17,632 nucleotides of DNA. Origin: JABDOU01 sp041609995 (GTDB taxonomy: Bacteria; Actinomycetota; Acidimicrobiia; Spongiisociales; SHLN01). Each line of letters begins with the position of its first letter. The stretch's first letter is position 1. The position numbers and the translations under genes were made by a program. The notes under the pieces were generated by a model that worked only from the letters and a program-made list of their open reading frames with translations, ran no database searches and had not been told where the DNA came from. Below are positions 7,395 to 13,972 of the stretch, piece by piece. The DNA lies in the NCBI GenBank assembly GCA_041609995.1, contig JBFIPU010000053.1, positions 1 through 17,632 of the forward strand, in the 5' to 3' direction.

Positions 7395-7663
7395 CCCGGC
7401 TGCCGACCTGGTTGCGGTCCGACCGAAATCAACCCGAGCGTAGCAAAGCCCCCTGTCAGGGTCTCTACCTGGTTGGTCCTCAGTTGTCGGAATTGGTCCC
7501 TGATCCGCACCTCTGATCCGTGGCAGAAGACCTTCAGATCTTCCGTCCTCAGAAGCGCTGGGAACCAGCGGTCGATGAGACGCGACTGCTCTCCAGCATC
7601 GAGGTCGGGGCATCGACGGCAAGGCGGATTTCCTGGAGGTCTTTGTTACTACGATTCGTGCCT
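7395..7663 (+). other. 269-bp intergenic region before the methyltransferase-like gene
   Basis: No convincing gene. It holds a short palindrome, CCCTG-T-CAGGG, at about 7451-7461, and a direct repeat of TTGGTCC at 7473-7479 and 7493-7499, 20 bp start to start (about two helical turns). A frame in phase with the downstream gene is open from ATG 7520, but its 48 extra codons show no domain character. No hairpin followed by a T-run was found, so no terminator is claimed. Confidence 0.4.
7650..7655 (+). promoter_or_regulatory. -10 box for a leaderless methyltransferase-like transcript
   Basis: TACGAT lies 8 nt before ATG 7664 and fits TANNNT. No -35 of good quality is seen. The box supports ATG 7664 over the in-frame upstream ATG at 7520. 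Confidence 0.45.
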
Positions 7664-8395
7664 ATGAATATCGTGGTCGATCCCGATGCGAGGGAGTGGA
7701 CCGATTTGGTCCTCGATTCCGGCTTGTCGGTGACCGGTACCAACCTGGTGCTCGGACCGGGCGCCCTGGTTCTGGCCGGAGGCATGGCAGCGGAGGACGC
7801 CCCCCCGGCCACCTTCGAATCTGCCGAGTACGTATTGATGACCCCCGGGGAGCTGGCCCCCCACGTCGGCCAGCCCACTGCGCTGCAGACGGGTCTCCCC
7901 GACGATTCTGTGGATCTGGTGGTGATGCGCTCCGCCTATCACGACATCACCTCGATGGAGAAGACGTTCGGGGAGGTGGCGCGGGTGCTTCGACGCAGCG
8001 GCGGAGTATTCATCGCCGACTACAGCCCGCGTGCCCTGGCCGGTTCGACGCCTCAGAACCACCCGTCCCGCCTGCTGACGCTCATGTTTCCACACGTGGA
8101 GGCACAACTGAAGATGCGCCACCCGGGCAGCGTAGATATCGCCATTGCCGCGGTTCGAGCGGGCTTTCGCGACATCGACGGTTGGGATGTCGAGGACTTC
8201 GTCACACACTTCGAGGACTACGACGACCATGTGGCCTGGGTGGCCCAAGGAGGCTGGCGGGGCATGGAGTATCTCACCGACGAACAGCGGGACGAACTGC
8301 TGGCGGTTGTCCGTGCCGAGATGCCCCGGATCGCCCCCAACAACCTCATCAGAGAATCGGAGCCCTGGACTGTCGCCCGCGGCTATAACAGCTGA
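7664..8395 (+). CDS. Methyltransferase-like protein (class I, Methyltransf_11-type) with a weak SAM motif I
   Basis: A 243-residue protein from ATG 7664. Residues ~76-122 match the second half of class I SAM-dependent methyltransferases: ALQTGLPDDSVDLVVMRSAYHDI (motif II and post-motif strand), then EVARVLRRSGGVFIADYSP (motif III). The SAM-binding glycine loop that should come before this is poor: LVLGPGALVLAGG (~28-40) contains glycines, but no acidic-x-G-x-G-x-G pattern is visible. The domain may therefore be diverged or not bind SAM in the usual way. The C-terminal half (~160-240) has GFRDIDGWDVEDFVTHFEDYDDH, typical of the cap region after Methyltransf_11 domains. Substrate is unknown. 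It stands alone between the LysM pair and the DUF2254 gene. Confidence 0.7.
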   Translation: MNIVVDPDAREWTDLVLDSGLSVTGTNLVLGPGALVLAGGMAAEDAPPATFESAEYVLMTPGELAPHVGQPTALQTGLPDDSVDLVVMRSAYHDITSMEKTFGEVARVLRRSGGVFIADYSPRALAGSTPQNHPSRLLTLMFPHVEAQLKMRHPGSVDIAIAAVRAGFRDIDGWDVEDFVTHFEDYDDHVAWVAQGGWRGMEYLTDEQRDELLAVVRAEMPRIAPNNLIRESEPWTVARGYNS

Positions 8396-8457
8396 CCCGG
8401 CTCGAAGGTCTGGCGAATCATCTTCATCGATCCCGGACTCCTTCACGCACGCCGAGC

Positions 8458-8482
8458 GTTTGCTGCAGGCGAGCGCGGGTAA
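8458..8482 (+). promoter_or_regulatory. SigB/SigF-type promoter of the DUF2254 gene
   Basis: GTTTGC (8458-8463), a 13-nt spacer and GGGTAA (8477-8482) fit the known SigB/SigF family pattern GTTT-N12-15-GGGTA. The -10 ends exactly 9 nt before the GTG start at 8492, so the mRNA would be leaderless or nearly so. The same 9-nt spacing occurs at the four-TM gene. Confidence 0.7.
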
Positions 8483-8491
8483 ACCTGCGCT

Positions 8492-9754
8492 GTGATTGCT
8501 ACACGCGTGCTCGAGAGGATTCGTGACAGTCAGTTTCTGATTCCGGCCGCCATGATCGGAGGCGGCTTGTGGCTGGCGTGGCTCACCAACATCGCCGATG
8601 CGCGCGGTTGGCACGATCTTCCGTTCTTGATCCCCTCGGACGGTGGGGCCGGCCGTACGCTTCTGGCGACGGTCGCCGGTGCCATCATCACCGTCGCGGC
8701 GATTGTGTTCTCTCTGGGCGCAGTGACCGTCCAGCTCGCAGCCAGCCAGTACTCCCCGCGCGTCGTCCAGGGTTTTCTGCGCGACCGATTTCAGCAGGTC
8801 GTGGTCGGGATCGTGATGGGCACGTTTGCGTTTTCGATAACCGGCCTGGCCACTATCGGCTCGCGCGGCGTGGACCAGGTCAAATCCGATTGGGTCTCGA
8901 CGGTCGGAGTGGTGCTCGGAGTCCTGTCGGCGATCGTGATTGTGGCCCATATCGACCGGGTCACCCGCCGGGTTCGTATCGACGACACGATACGCCGGAT
9001 CGCCGACGAGACGCGCCACGCCCTCGAGCAGGCGTCGGAGCCTCCCTCGGAGGCGGATGCAACGGAGTCGTGGCAAATCGCGCCCGACACCCGGTCCGAG
9101 GTCATTCGATCCGATGAGCGCGGCTATGTGCAGGAGATCGACGTAGGGGCCATCCTCGACGGCCTGCCGAGCGGTGGTATCGGGCGGCTCGACGTGTGGA
9201 TCGGCTCCTATGTCTACGAAGGTCGCCGGTTGTTGACGGTATGGACGGACGAGAGCGCAGAGGACGGCCATATCGACCTGCGAGAACAAATCGCAGTGGG
9301 CGATACCCGCTCGATCGCGGGTGATCCAGCCCACGGTATCCAGCAGCTGGTCGACATCGCTCTCAGGGCGCTGTCGCCCGGGGTGAACGACCCTGCCACG
9401 GCGGTCGACGTGGTGCGGTCGCTGGCGCCCTGCGTCAGAGCGGCCTTCATGGCCGGCGCCGGCTCTTCCGTGTTCACCGGGAGCGCCAACCGACGGCTGG
9501 TGGCGCCTCATCGCCTGAGCCCCGCCGGATATGTACGAATGGCCTTCGAGCCCATTGTGCAGTTCAGTGACGACCAGCCGCTCGTTCTCGCCGCCGTGGC
9601 CGATATCGTGAGGGCCTTGATCGACGATCTGGCGGATGACGGTCATGAGGTGTCTTCGCTCGAGGGCATCGCGTCAGCAGTCGAGAAGGAGGCGGGAGAG
9701 GTGGCTGAACCCGCGCCGGCCGACCGCGCACCAGGCGAGCATCGGATTCACTGA
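8492..9754 (+). CDS. DUF2254 family integral membrane protein
   Basis: This 420-residue protein has the hallmarks of DUF2254. Four hydrophobic segments lie in the first 155 residues (~15-33, 57-83, 101-122, 134-155), SQYSPRVVQGFLRDRFQQ (~85-102) is the family signature between helices 2 and 3, and ALSPGVNDPATAVDVV follows later in the long soluble C-terminal half. Length is typical for the family. The biochemical function of DUF2254 is not known. GTG 8492 is the first good start, has no Shine-Dalgarno, and is preceded by a SigB-type promoter whose -10 ends 9 nt upstream. This places the gene in the general-stress regulon of the module to its right and suggests an envelope-stress role. It converges with the GHKL-ATPase gene, leaving 8 bp between the stops. 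Confidence 0.92.
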   Translation: MIATRVLERIRDSQFLIPAAMIGGGLWLAWLTNIADARGWHDLPFLIPSDGGAGRTLLATVAGAIITVAAIVFSLGAVTVQLAASQYSPRVVQGFLRDRFQQVVVGIVMGTFAFSITGLATIGSRGVDQVKSDWVSTVGVVLGVLSAIVIVAHIDRVTRRVRIDDTIRRIADETRHALEQASEPPSEADATESWQIAPDTRSEVIRSDERGYVQEIDVGAILDGLPSGGIGRLDVWIGSYVYEGRRLLTVWTDESAEDGHIDLREQIAVGDTRSIAGDPAHGIQQLVDIALRALSPGVNDPATAVDVVRSLAPCVRAAFMAGAGSSVFTGSANRRLVAPHRLSPAGYVRMAFEPIVQFSDDQPLVLAAVADIVRALIDDLADDGHEVSSLEGIASAVEKEAGEVAEPAPADRAPGEHRIH

Positions 9755-9762
9755 GCTCGACG

Positions 9763-10722
9763 TCAGGGAGCGTCCGTGAAGGCGTCGAGAGCCGGATAAC
9801 GGTGGCCGTGGGGCGGCATCTCTGTGGTGTTGAGATTCACGATGACCTTGCAACCGGGATCCCCGACGGCGATGCGCTCTTCGAGCACCACGGTAGAGTC
9901 GCCGGCGTTGCGTGCCGCGATTCCGCCGAACACGCTGGAGGTCATGCGGCAGAGTGCAGGTGACTTTTGCACCGCCGGCCCGAACGGGCACTTGGTGTTG
10001 CCGAGGACGATGCGCTCGTCATTCGCCTCGATGACGTGGAACCCGCCGTCGATGGCGTGCTTGAGCCTGACATAACAATCGGCCATCTGCGCCGGGGTCA
10101 ACTGCCCGACGATGCCCCGTGCCGTTCGATACTCAGCCTCCATCTGACCGCCCACACTGGTACCGACTTGCGCCACCGCCTGCTCGGCAGCTACCGGACC
10201 TTGCTGCCATTCCAGCTCCTGGGCCAATTGCACCACGAGTGCCCGGAGGAACGACTCCTTGCTGAAACCTTCCGGTCCCGCCTCCTCGGACGCCGGCAAT
10301 ACGTCGAAGAGCTGACGAGGGGGTGCGAGGTCGGCTGCTTCTCCCCGGTTGATGGGTAGCTCGGCTTCGACCTTCGCGCCTCCGCCGGCGCGGGCGGCAA
10401 TCTCCAGGTGTTCGGACAGGGATGCGGCAATGGCCAGGCCCCGGCCGCGCACGGCATCGGGCGGCGGCATGTCGACCTCGTTGAGCTGGAACTGGGGACC
10501 CATGTCCCACACCGTCAACAGTGGGTGCTCGAGGCCCCAGTCGACTGAGACCCAGATGTCACCGCCGGCGTACTGGGCGGCATTGCTCACCAGTTCGGAG
10601 AATGTCAAGATGCCGGCGTCGACATCCGATCCCGGCGCGGCATGCCTTCTGAGGTAATCACCGAACTCGTGCCGCAGTTCGGTCAGCGATCCGGCGTCCT
10701 TGCTATCGACGTACCAGTTCAT
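9763..10722 (-). CDS. GHKL ATPase (RsbW-like) fused to a cysteine-containing C-terminal domain resembling methanogen output domain 1
   Basis: A 319-residue two-domain protein. Residues ~5-125 are an RsbW-type HATPase: N-box FSELVSNAAQY with E43 and N47, G1 box DMGPQF (D73, G75), and G2 box RGRGLAIA (93-99). After a linker (~128-155), residues ~155-300 form a helical region followed by NTKCPFGPAV, ALCRMTSSVFGGIAARN and GDPGCKVIVNL. C245, C258 and C291 (with C216 upstream) could bind a metal or act as redox switches. The C-terminal part resembles what has been called methanogen output domain 1; I recall this from its pattern and could not test it. Possible role: an anti-sigma or kinase module gated by a sensory domain. 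The ATG has AGGTGA 7 nt upstream, unlike most starts here. It lies 108 nt downstream of the four-TM gene on the same strand and may be transcribed from that gene's SigB-type promoter. Confidence 0.75.
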   Translation of the reverse strand: MNWYVDSKDAGSLTELRHEFGDYLRRHAAPGSDVDAGILTFSELVSNAAQYAGGDIWVSVDWGLEHPLLTVWDMGPQFQLNEVDMPPPDAVRGRGLAIAASLSEHLEIAARAGGGAKVEAELPINRGEAADLAPPRQLFDVLPASEEAGPEGFSKESFLRALVVQLAQELEWQQGPVAAEQAVAQVGTSVGGQMEAEYRTARGIVGQLTPAQMADCYVRLKHAIDGGFHVIEANDERIVLGNTKCPFGPAVQKSPALCRMTSSVFGGIAARNAGDSTVVLEERIAVGDPGCKVIVNLNTTEMPPHGHRYPALDAFTDAP

Positions 10723-10830
10723 GAGTTGTCACCTGTAGCCTTTTCGTCAGTCGGTGCCGATCGAGTCAAGGTGAGAGCGTACGGCTTAGCACGCGCCCGG
10801 CGTCGTTTCGTGTCATGTCGATCACCTACC

Positions 10831-11424
10831 TTACGCATCGAGCGACGCTGCCATCCGGCGCGGCTGATGGTTGTCGCTGCCCGAGTCGTCTTCTCTCTCG
10901 ATCAAGTCACTTTCGCGGTCGGGATGCTCAATGGCGATGAGTCCCTTGATGGTCTGGTGCAACATGAGGATGACGCTCACAAGCACGCCGCCCAGGGCGG
11001 CCGAAGCGCCCATGACCGAGTAGTAGAACACGTTGTAATAGCGGCGGAGGTCTTCGCTTTCCTCGAGCGGAAGACCGATGAACAGCAGAATCGCTGCCGA
11101 GATCACGATCATCACCGATGTCAACGCCGAAATCCTGCCCACCCGCCGGAAGTGGACCTCGCTGAACTGCCAGTCCGTGGAGAACGTGAGGCCGATGAGG
11201 GTCAGCATCAGTGCCAGGACCGTCACCCCGGCCGCCAGAACCGATGAAGCCAGGAACCGTACGGTGGGAAGTGTGCTCTCCAGGAGCCGCAGGCCCTCGA
11301 ACGAACCGACTCGACCAACCGCTGCGGCCCCGGCGAACAGGGCGAGGGCCGCGAACGCTCCGCCGGCAAAGGTCCAATGCACGTCGACGAACTTGCCCGA
11401 TGCGGGCTGCTGGCCTCGACTCAT
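10831..11424 (-). CDS. Four-TM hypothetical membrane protein under a SigB-type promoter
   Basis: A 197-residue protein I cannot assign to a named family. About four hydrophobic segments are visible (~17-38, 55-80, 95-117, 128-152), with a charged loop between segments 2 and 3 (STDWQFSEVHFRRVGR) and a hydrophilic, acidic C-terminal tail (~165-197, HPDRESDLIEREDD). No signal peptide or catalytic motif is seen. ATG 11424 has no Shine-Dalgarno, but the -10 of a textbook SigB/SigF promoter ends 9 nt upstream, so the start is well supported and the mRNA is probably leaderless. It diverges from the RsbU-like phosphatase. Likely a stress-induced envelope protein; beyond that, function is unknown. Confidence 0.8.
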   Translation of the reverse strand: MSRGQQPASGKFVDVHWTFAGGAFAALALFAGAAAVGRVGSFEGLRLLESTLPTVRFLASSVLAAGVTVLALMLTLIGLTFSTDWQFSEVHFRRVGRISALTSVMIVISAAILLFIGLPLEESEDLRRYYNVFYYSVMGASAALGGVLVSVILMLHQTIKGLIAIEHPDRESDLIEREDDSGSDNHQPRRMAASLDA

Positions 11425-11433
11425 GGTGTTCCC

Positions 11434-11459
11434 ATACCCTCATCACGCGGATCTCAAAC
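11434..11459 (-). promoter_or_regulatory. SigB/SigF-type promoter of the four-TM gene
   Basis: On the minus strand GTTTGA (11459-11454), a 14-nt spacer and GGGTAT (11439-11434) match the SigB/SigF consensus closely, with GGGTAT a perfect -10. The -10 ends 9 nt before ATG 11424. Confidence 0.78.
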
Positions 11460-11472
11460 CAGTCGTCACCAC

Positions 11473-11501
11473 TCGACCGAACGGCCGGTGCTCGGTAGGG
11501 T
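11473..11501 (+). promoter_or_regulatory. Probable housekeeping promoter of the phosphatase gene (leaderless)
   Basis: TCGACC (11473-11478), a 17-nt spacer and TAGGGT (11496-11501) resemble a -35/-10 pair. The box ends 7 nt before ATG 11509 and no Shine-Dalgarno is present. The element is divergent from, and beside, the SigB-type promoter of the four-TM gene. The upstream regulator is thus expressed independently of the stress sigma factor. Confidence 0.5.
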
Positions 11502-11508
11502 GCCCCCC

Positions 11509-13248
11509 ATGTCCGACGCCACGCCACCCGCGGACCGGCTCCATGCCGAGTTGACCGGCGGTGCCCAGCAACGCTTGCAGCTCGCCTTGAGCGCGGGCAG
11601 GTTTGGGCTATGGGAGTGGGATATCGAGAGCGGGGCCGTCACCTGGTCGGACGAGATCTACCGTTTTTACAAACTGTCGCCGACGTCCTTCAAACCCGAC
11701 CTCGACGGATTTGTCGACCTCATCCACCCCGAGGATCGCATCGACGTACAGCGTGCACTGGAGGGTGCACTCGAGGACGGCCTTCCCTACCATGTGATCT
11801 TTCGCGGGCTCACCTCGGATGACGAGATCATCTGGCTGGAAGGCTGGGGTCAGGTCGTGCGCGACGATCACGACACCCCGGTCGGGATGATCGGTCTGGT
11901 ACAGGACGCCTCAAACCGGATCAACGCAGATGCAGACCGCGCCCGATTGCTCAAGAAAGAGCGGGAGGCCCGGGCGGCGGCCGAGGCCAGCCGCCAGCGC
12001 ATGACATTCCTCACCCATGCGTTCCGGGTCCTGGGAACCTCACTCGACCTCGACGCCACGATCGACCGGCTCCTGCGTCTCATCGTCCCGCACTTGGGAG
12101 ACTGGGCTGTGGTGTACCTGGTGCGCGAGGGCCAGATCGAGTGTGTCGGGTCCCACCATCGAGATCCCGACAAGGAACTGATCCTCGAATCTCTCGTCAC
12201 CTCGGTCGACGTTTCATACGACACGCCGGGGGGTGTGGGCGAGGTGCTGCGCACGGGGACACCAGTTCTGCAAGGCCAGTTCGACGATTCTCTCCTCGAT
12301 GAGGTTGGTCTCGACGACGACCAGCGAAGGCAGGTGGAGCTGGTCGGTGTGGAGTCCTACATCATTGTGCCCCTCAAGGACTCGGGCAGGACGATCGGGA
12401 CTGTTTCGTTCGGGGCCTCGGTTGCGGCCCGCCCGTATACCAGCGACGACCTGGAGTTGGCCGAGCGCCTGGCGGACCGGGCCGGGGCCGCCATCGCCAA
12501 CGCCCTGCTCTTCAGCCAGCGGACCCGTATTGCCAAGGTGTTGCAGCGGAGCCTGCTGCCGGCGGGGTTTCCCGACTTGCCCGGATGCGAGTTGGCTGGC
12601 TCATATCGTTCTGCCGGCGAAGGTCTCGATGTCGGGGGCGATTTTTACGACGTCTTTCAAATCGATCAAGATCGCTATGCGCTGGCCATCGGTGACGTCA
12701 GCGGCAAGGGTCATGAAGCTGCTGCCATCACAGCCCTCACCCGGCATACGCTGCGCGCCACAGCACTTCTGAGAAGCAAGCCGAGCTCAGTGCTCGAGGC
12801 CGTCAACGATGTCTTGCTGGACCAAAAAGCGGACTCGAGGTTCTGCACCGTGGTCTATGGCGTCGCCCGGCCTCACGAGTCCGGGCTGACGATTCGTCTG
12901 GCGAGTGGGGGACACCACCCACCCATGGTGGCTCGACGCAACGGAGAAGTCGATGTGGTTGCCTCGGAGGGTGTGTTGCTGGGGATGTTCGATCAAATCC
13001 GGTTTGAGGATGTGTCCATCGAGCTCGGACCGGGAGACGTTCTACTCCTCTACACGGACGGATTGACCGACGTGGTGATCGACGGAGAGCTGCTGGGAGA
13101 CGGCTGGCTGCGTTCCGAACTGGCCTCGGTGAGGGACAAATCGGTGAACGAAATCATTCGCACCATCGACGAGCGAATTCGGGTCACGGGGGGCGTGCTC
13201 GTCGACGATGTGGCGATGCTTGGCCTAAAAGTCGCTGATCGTCCCTAG
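11509..13248 (+). CDS. PAS-GAF-PP2C (SpoIIE) serine phosphatase, RsbU/RsbP-like activator
   Basis: From ATG 11509 the protein has 579 residues (a longer frame opens at 11377 but overlaps the divergent gene, and TAGGGT lies 7 nt before this ATG). A PAS domain of the PAS_3 type spans ~22-137 (GLWEWDIESGAVTWSDEI and DLIHPEDR), a charged coiled coil ~138-165, a GAF domain ~168-335, and a SpoIIE/PP2C phosphatase ~360-575. Metal-site residues are present: GGDFYD (D378), GDVSGKGHEAA (D396), LLLYTDGLTD (D517) and LVDDVAM (D566/D567). Family role: such enzymes dephosphorylate the STAS anti-anti-sigma factor in response to energy or environmental signals, freeing the sigma factor. The STAS/RsbW/sigma operon begins about 400 bp downstream, which supports that role. 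The signal read by PAS and GAF is unknown. Confidence 0.92.
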   Translation: MSDATPPADRLHAELTGGAQQRLQLALSAGRFGLWEWDIESGAVTWSDEIYRFYKLSPTSFKPDLDGFVDLIHPEDRIDVQRALEGALEDGLPYHVIFRGLTSDDEIIWLEGWGQVVRDDHDTPVGMIGLVQDASNRINADADRARLLKKEREARAAAEASRQRMTFLTHAFRVLGTSLDLDATIDRLLRLIVPHLGDWAVVYLVREGQIECVGSHHRDPDKELILESLVTSVDVSYDTPGGVGEVLRTGTPVLQGQFDDSLLDEVGLDDDQRRQVELVGVESYIIVPLKDSGRTIGTVSFGASVAARPYTSDDLELAERLADRAGAAIANALLFSQRTRIAKVLQRSLLPAGFPDLPGCELAGSYRSAGEGLDVGGDFYDVFQIDQDRYALAIGDVSGKGHEAAAITALTRHTLRATALLRSKPSSVLEAVNDVLLDQKADSRFCTVVYGVARPHESGLTIRLASGGHHPPMVARRNGEVDVVASEGVLLGMFDQIRFEDVSIELGPGDVLLLYTDGLTDVVIDGELLGDGWLRSELASVRDKSVNEIIRTIDERIRVTGGVLVDDVAMLGLKVADRP

Positions 13249-13595
13249 ACAATCAGCCGGATCTGAGCTCCGTCGGCGTTTTCGGCGAATTCCACTTCGC
13301 TCACGACTGAGGAGAGCACCGTCTCGGCCAGGCTTCCGTCGTAGCTTTCGGGCGGCCAGAACGGTGGATGTGCGTCGGACGCCAGCACCATTGTCGGTGG
13401 ATCGGCCCCGATGACCGCCTTCACCACCGTCGTTCCCGGGATGCCCAACAACAGCGCCGCTGCCTCGTCGATCGCGAGGCCGGCGTCGGTGACCGTATCA
13501 ATGCCACTGTCAGTTCGGCTGACGGCCGCCATGGCGAGTGTCCGCAACACCGACACGTTGGAGGGAAGCGCAGGGATCGAGATCGAAAGGGACAC
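13245..13595 (-). CDS. Small degenerate RsbW/anti-sigma homologue
   Basis: A 116-residue protein from GTG 13595, preceded by TAGTAT with a 7-nt gap (leaderless). The N-terminal half has the pattern of RsbW-type anti-sigma factors: SISIPALPSNVSVLRTLAMAAV and then GLAIDEAAALLLGI, which aligns with the N-box helix. E44 is kept, but the Mg-binding Asn four residues later is replaced by L48, and no DxGxG or GxG lid motif follows. It is therefore not expected to be an ordinary ATP-dependent kinase. It may bind a sigma or STAS partner without phosphorylating it. It faces away from the STAS operon, with -10 boxes overlapping, and its stop codon shares the CTAG tetranucleotide with the stop of the phosphatase gene. 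Confidence 0.68.
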   Translation of the reverse strand: MSLSISIPALPSNVSVLRTLAMAAVSRTDSGIDTVTDAGLAIDEAAALLLGIPGTTVVKAVIGADPPTMVLASDAHPPFWPPESYDGSLAETVLSSVVSEVEFAENADGAQIRLIV

Positions 13596-13601
13596 GGCTC
13601 A

Positions 13602-13607
13602 TATACT
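13602..13607 (+). promoter_or_regulatory. -10 box of the STAS-RsbW-sigma operon, overlapping a divergent -10
   Basis: TATACT is a near-consensus -10. Transcription would start near 13614 and leave about 20 nt of leader, which carries GGGGAGAAGG before GTG 13634. No -35 is visible at 17 nt. It overlaps the minus-strand box at 13608-13603. Confidence 0.5.
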
Positions 13608-13608
13608 A
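13603..13608 (-). promoter_or_regulatory. -10 box of the small RsbW homologue, overlapping the divergent box
   Basis: On the minus strand TAGTAT (13608-13603) ends 7 nt before GTG 13595, the usual spacing of leaderless starts in this window. It shares five base pairs with the plus-strand TATACT, so the two RNA polymerases could not open both promoters at once. Confidence 0.5.
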
Positions 13609-13633
13609 CGACTCAGCCGAATGGGGAGAAGGG

Positions 13634-13972
13634 GTGCCGCAAGAACTCGCGATCGACATCGAGTCCAAGAAGGGTTGGTCGGTCGTCACGGTGCAAGGTG
13701 AGGTCGACCTGGCGACAGCTCCCTCGCTGCGTCGTGCCATCGAAGATCTCTACGACCAAGGCGAGCCGGTGTTGGTGGACCTGACAGGTGTGACCTTCAT
13801 GGACTCCACCGGGCTGCGGGTCCTGATCGGCGCACACCAGGATTTGGAGGCGAGGGAGCGCGATTTCGCCGTGGTTCCCGGGGATGGTGCGGTTGCCAGG
13901 CTCCTCGATCTCACCGGTGTGCGAGGCCATATCAATGTGCACGACAGCATTGACCAAGTCGTAGGCACGTGA
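13634..13972 (+). CDS. STAS-domain anti-anti-sigma factor (RsbV/SpoIIAA-like)
   Basis: A 112-residue single STAS domain, the usual family length. GTG 13634 is chosen because GGGGAGAAGG lies just upstream and the domain starts soon after (QELAIDIESKKGWSVVTVQG). GEVDLATAPSLRRAIEDL is the standard first helix, VLVDLTGVTFMDSTGLRVL carries the phosphorylation site S58 in DSTG, and the C-terminus ends normally. Known role of the family: the unphosphorylated form binds the anti-sigma factor and releases the sigma factor; phosphorylation at this Ser inactivates it, and an RsbU/SpoIIE-type phosphatase reverses this. Both sets of partners are in this window. The stop overlaps the next start by 4 nt (GTGA), so it is translationally coupled to the degenerate RsbW and sigma genes. 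Confidence 0.9.
   Translation: MPQELAIDIESKKGWSVVTVQGEVDLATAPSLRRAIEDLYDQGEPVLVDLTGVTFMDSTGLRVLIGAHQDLEARERDFAVVPGDGAVARLLDLTGVRGHINVHDSIDQVVGT

Noticed and set aside
7520..7663. Upstream ATG extension of the methyltransferase-like gene.
   Set aside because: No ribosome-binding site or domain content; TACGAT 8 nt before ATG 7664 fits the leaderless pattern used nearby.
7649..9646. A 665-codon open frame on the minus strand.
   Set aside because: It runs antisense to both the methyltransferase-like and DUF2254 genes, which have family motifs and promoters. The product has low-complexity H/R/G/D composition and no domain pattern.
9755..9762. Bidirectional terminator between DUF2254 and the GHKL ATPase.
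   Set aside because: Only 8 bp separate the stops and no stem with a T-run is visible.
10349..10360. GGGTAG on the plus strand as a fifth SigB-type -10.
   Set aside because: It lies inside the GHKL-ATPase gene on the opposite strand, with no GTTT at the required distance and no gene start following.
11377..11508. Upstream extension of the phosphatase gene from ATG 11377.
   Set aside because: It would overlap the divergent four-TM gene and both promoters in the 11425-11508 gap; the 44 extra residues have no domain character.
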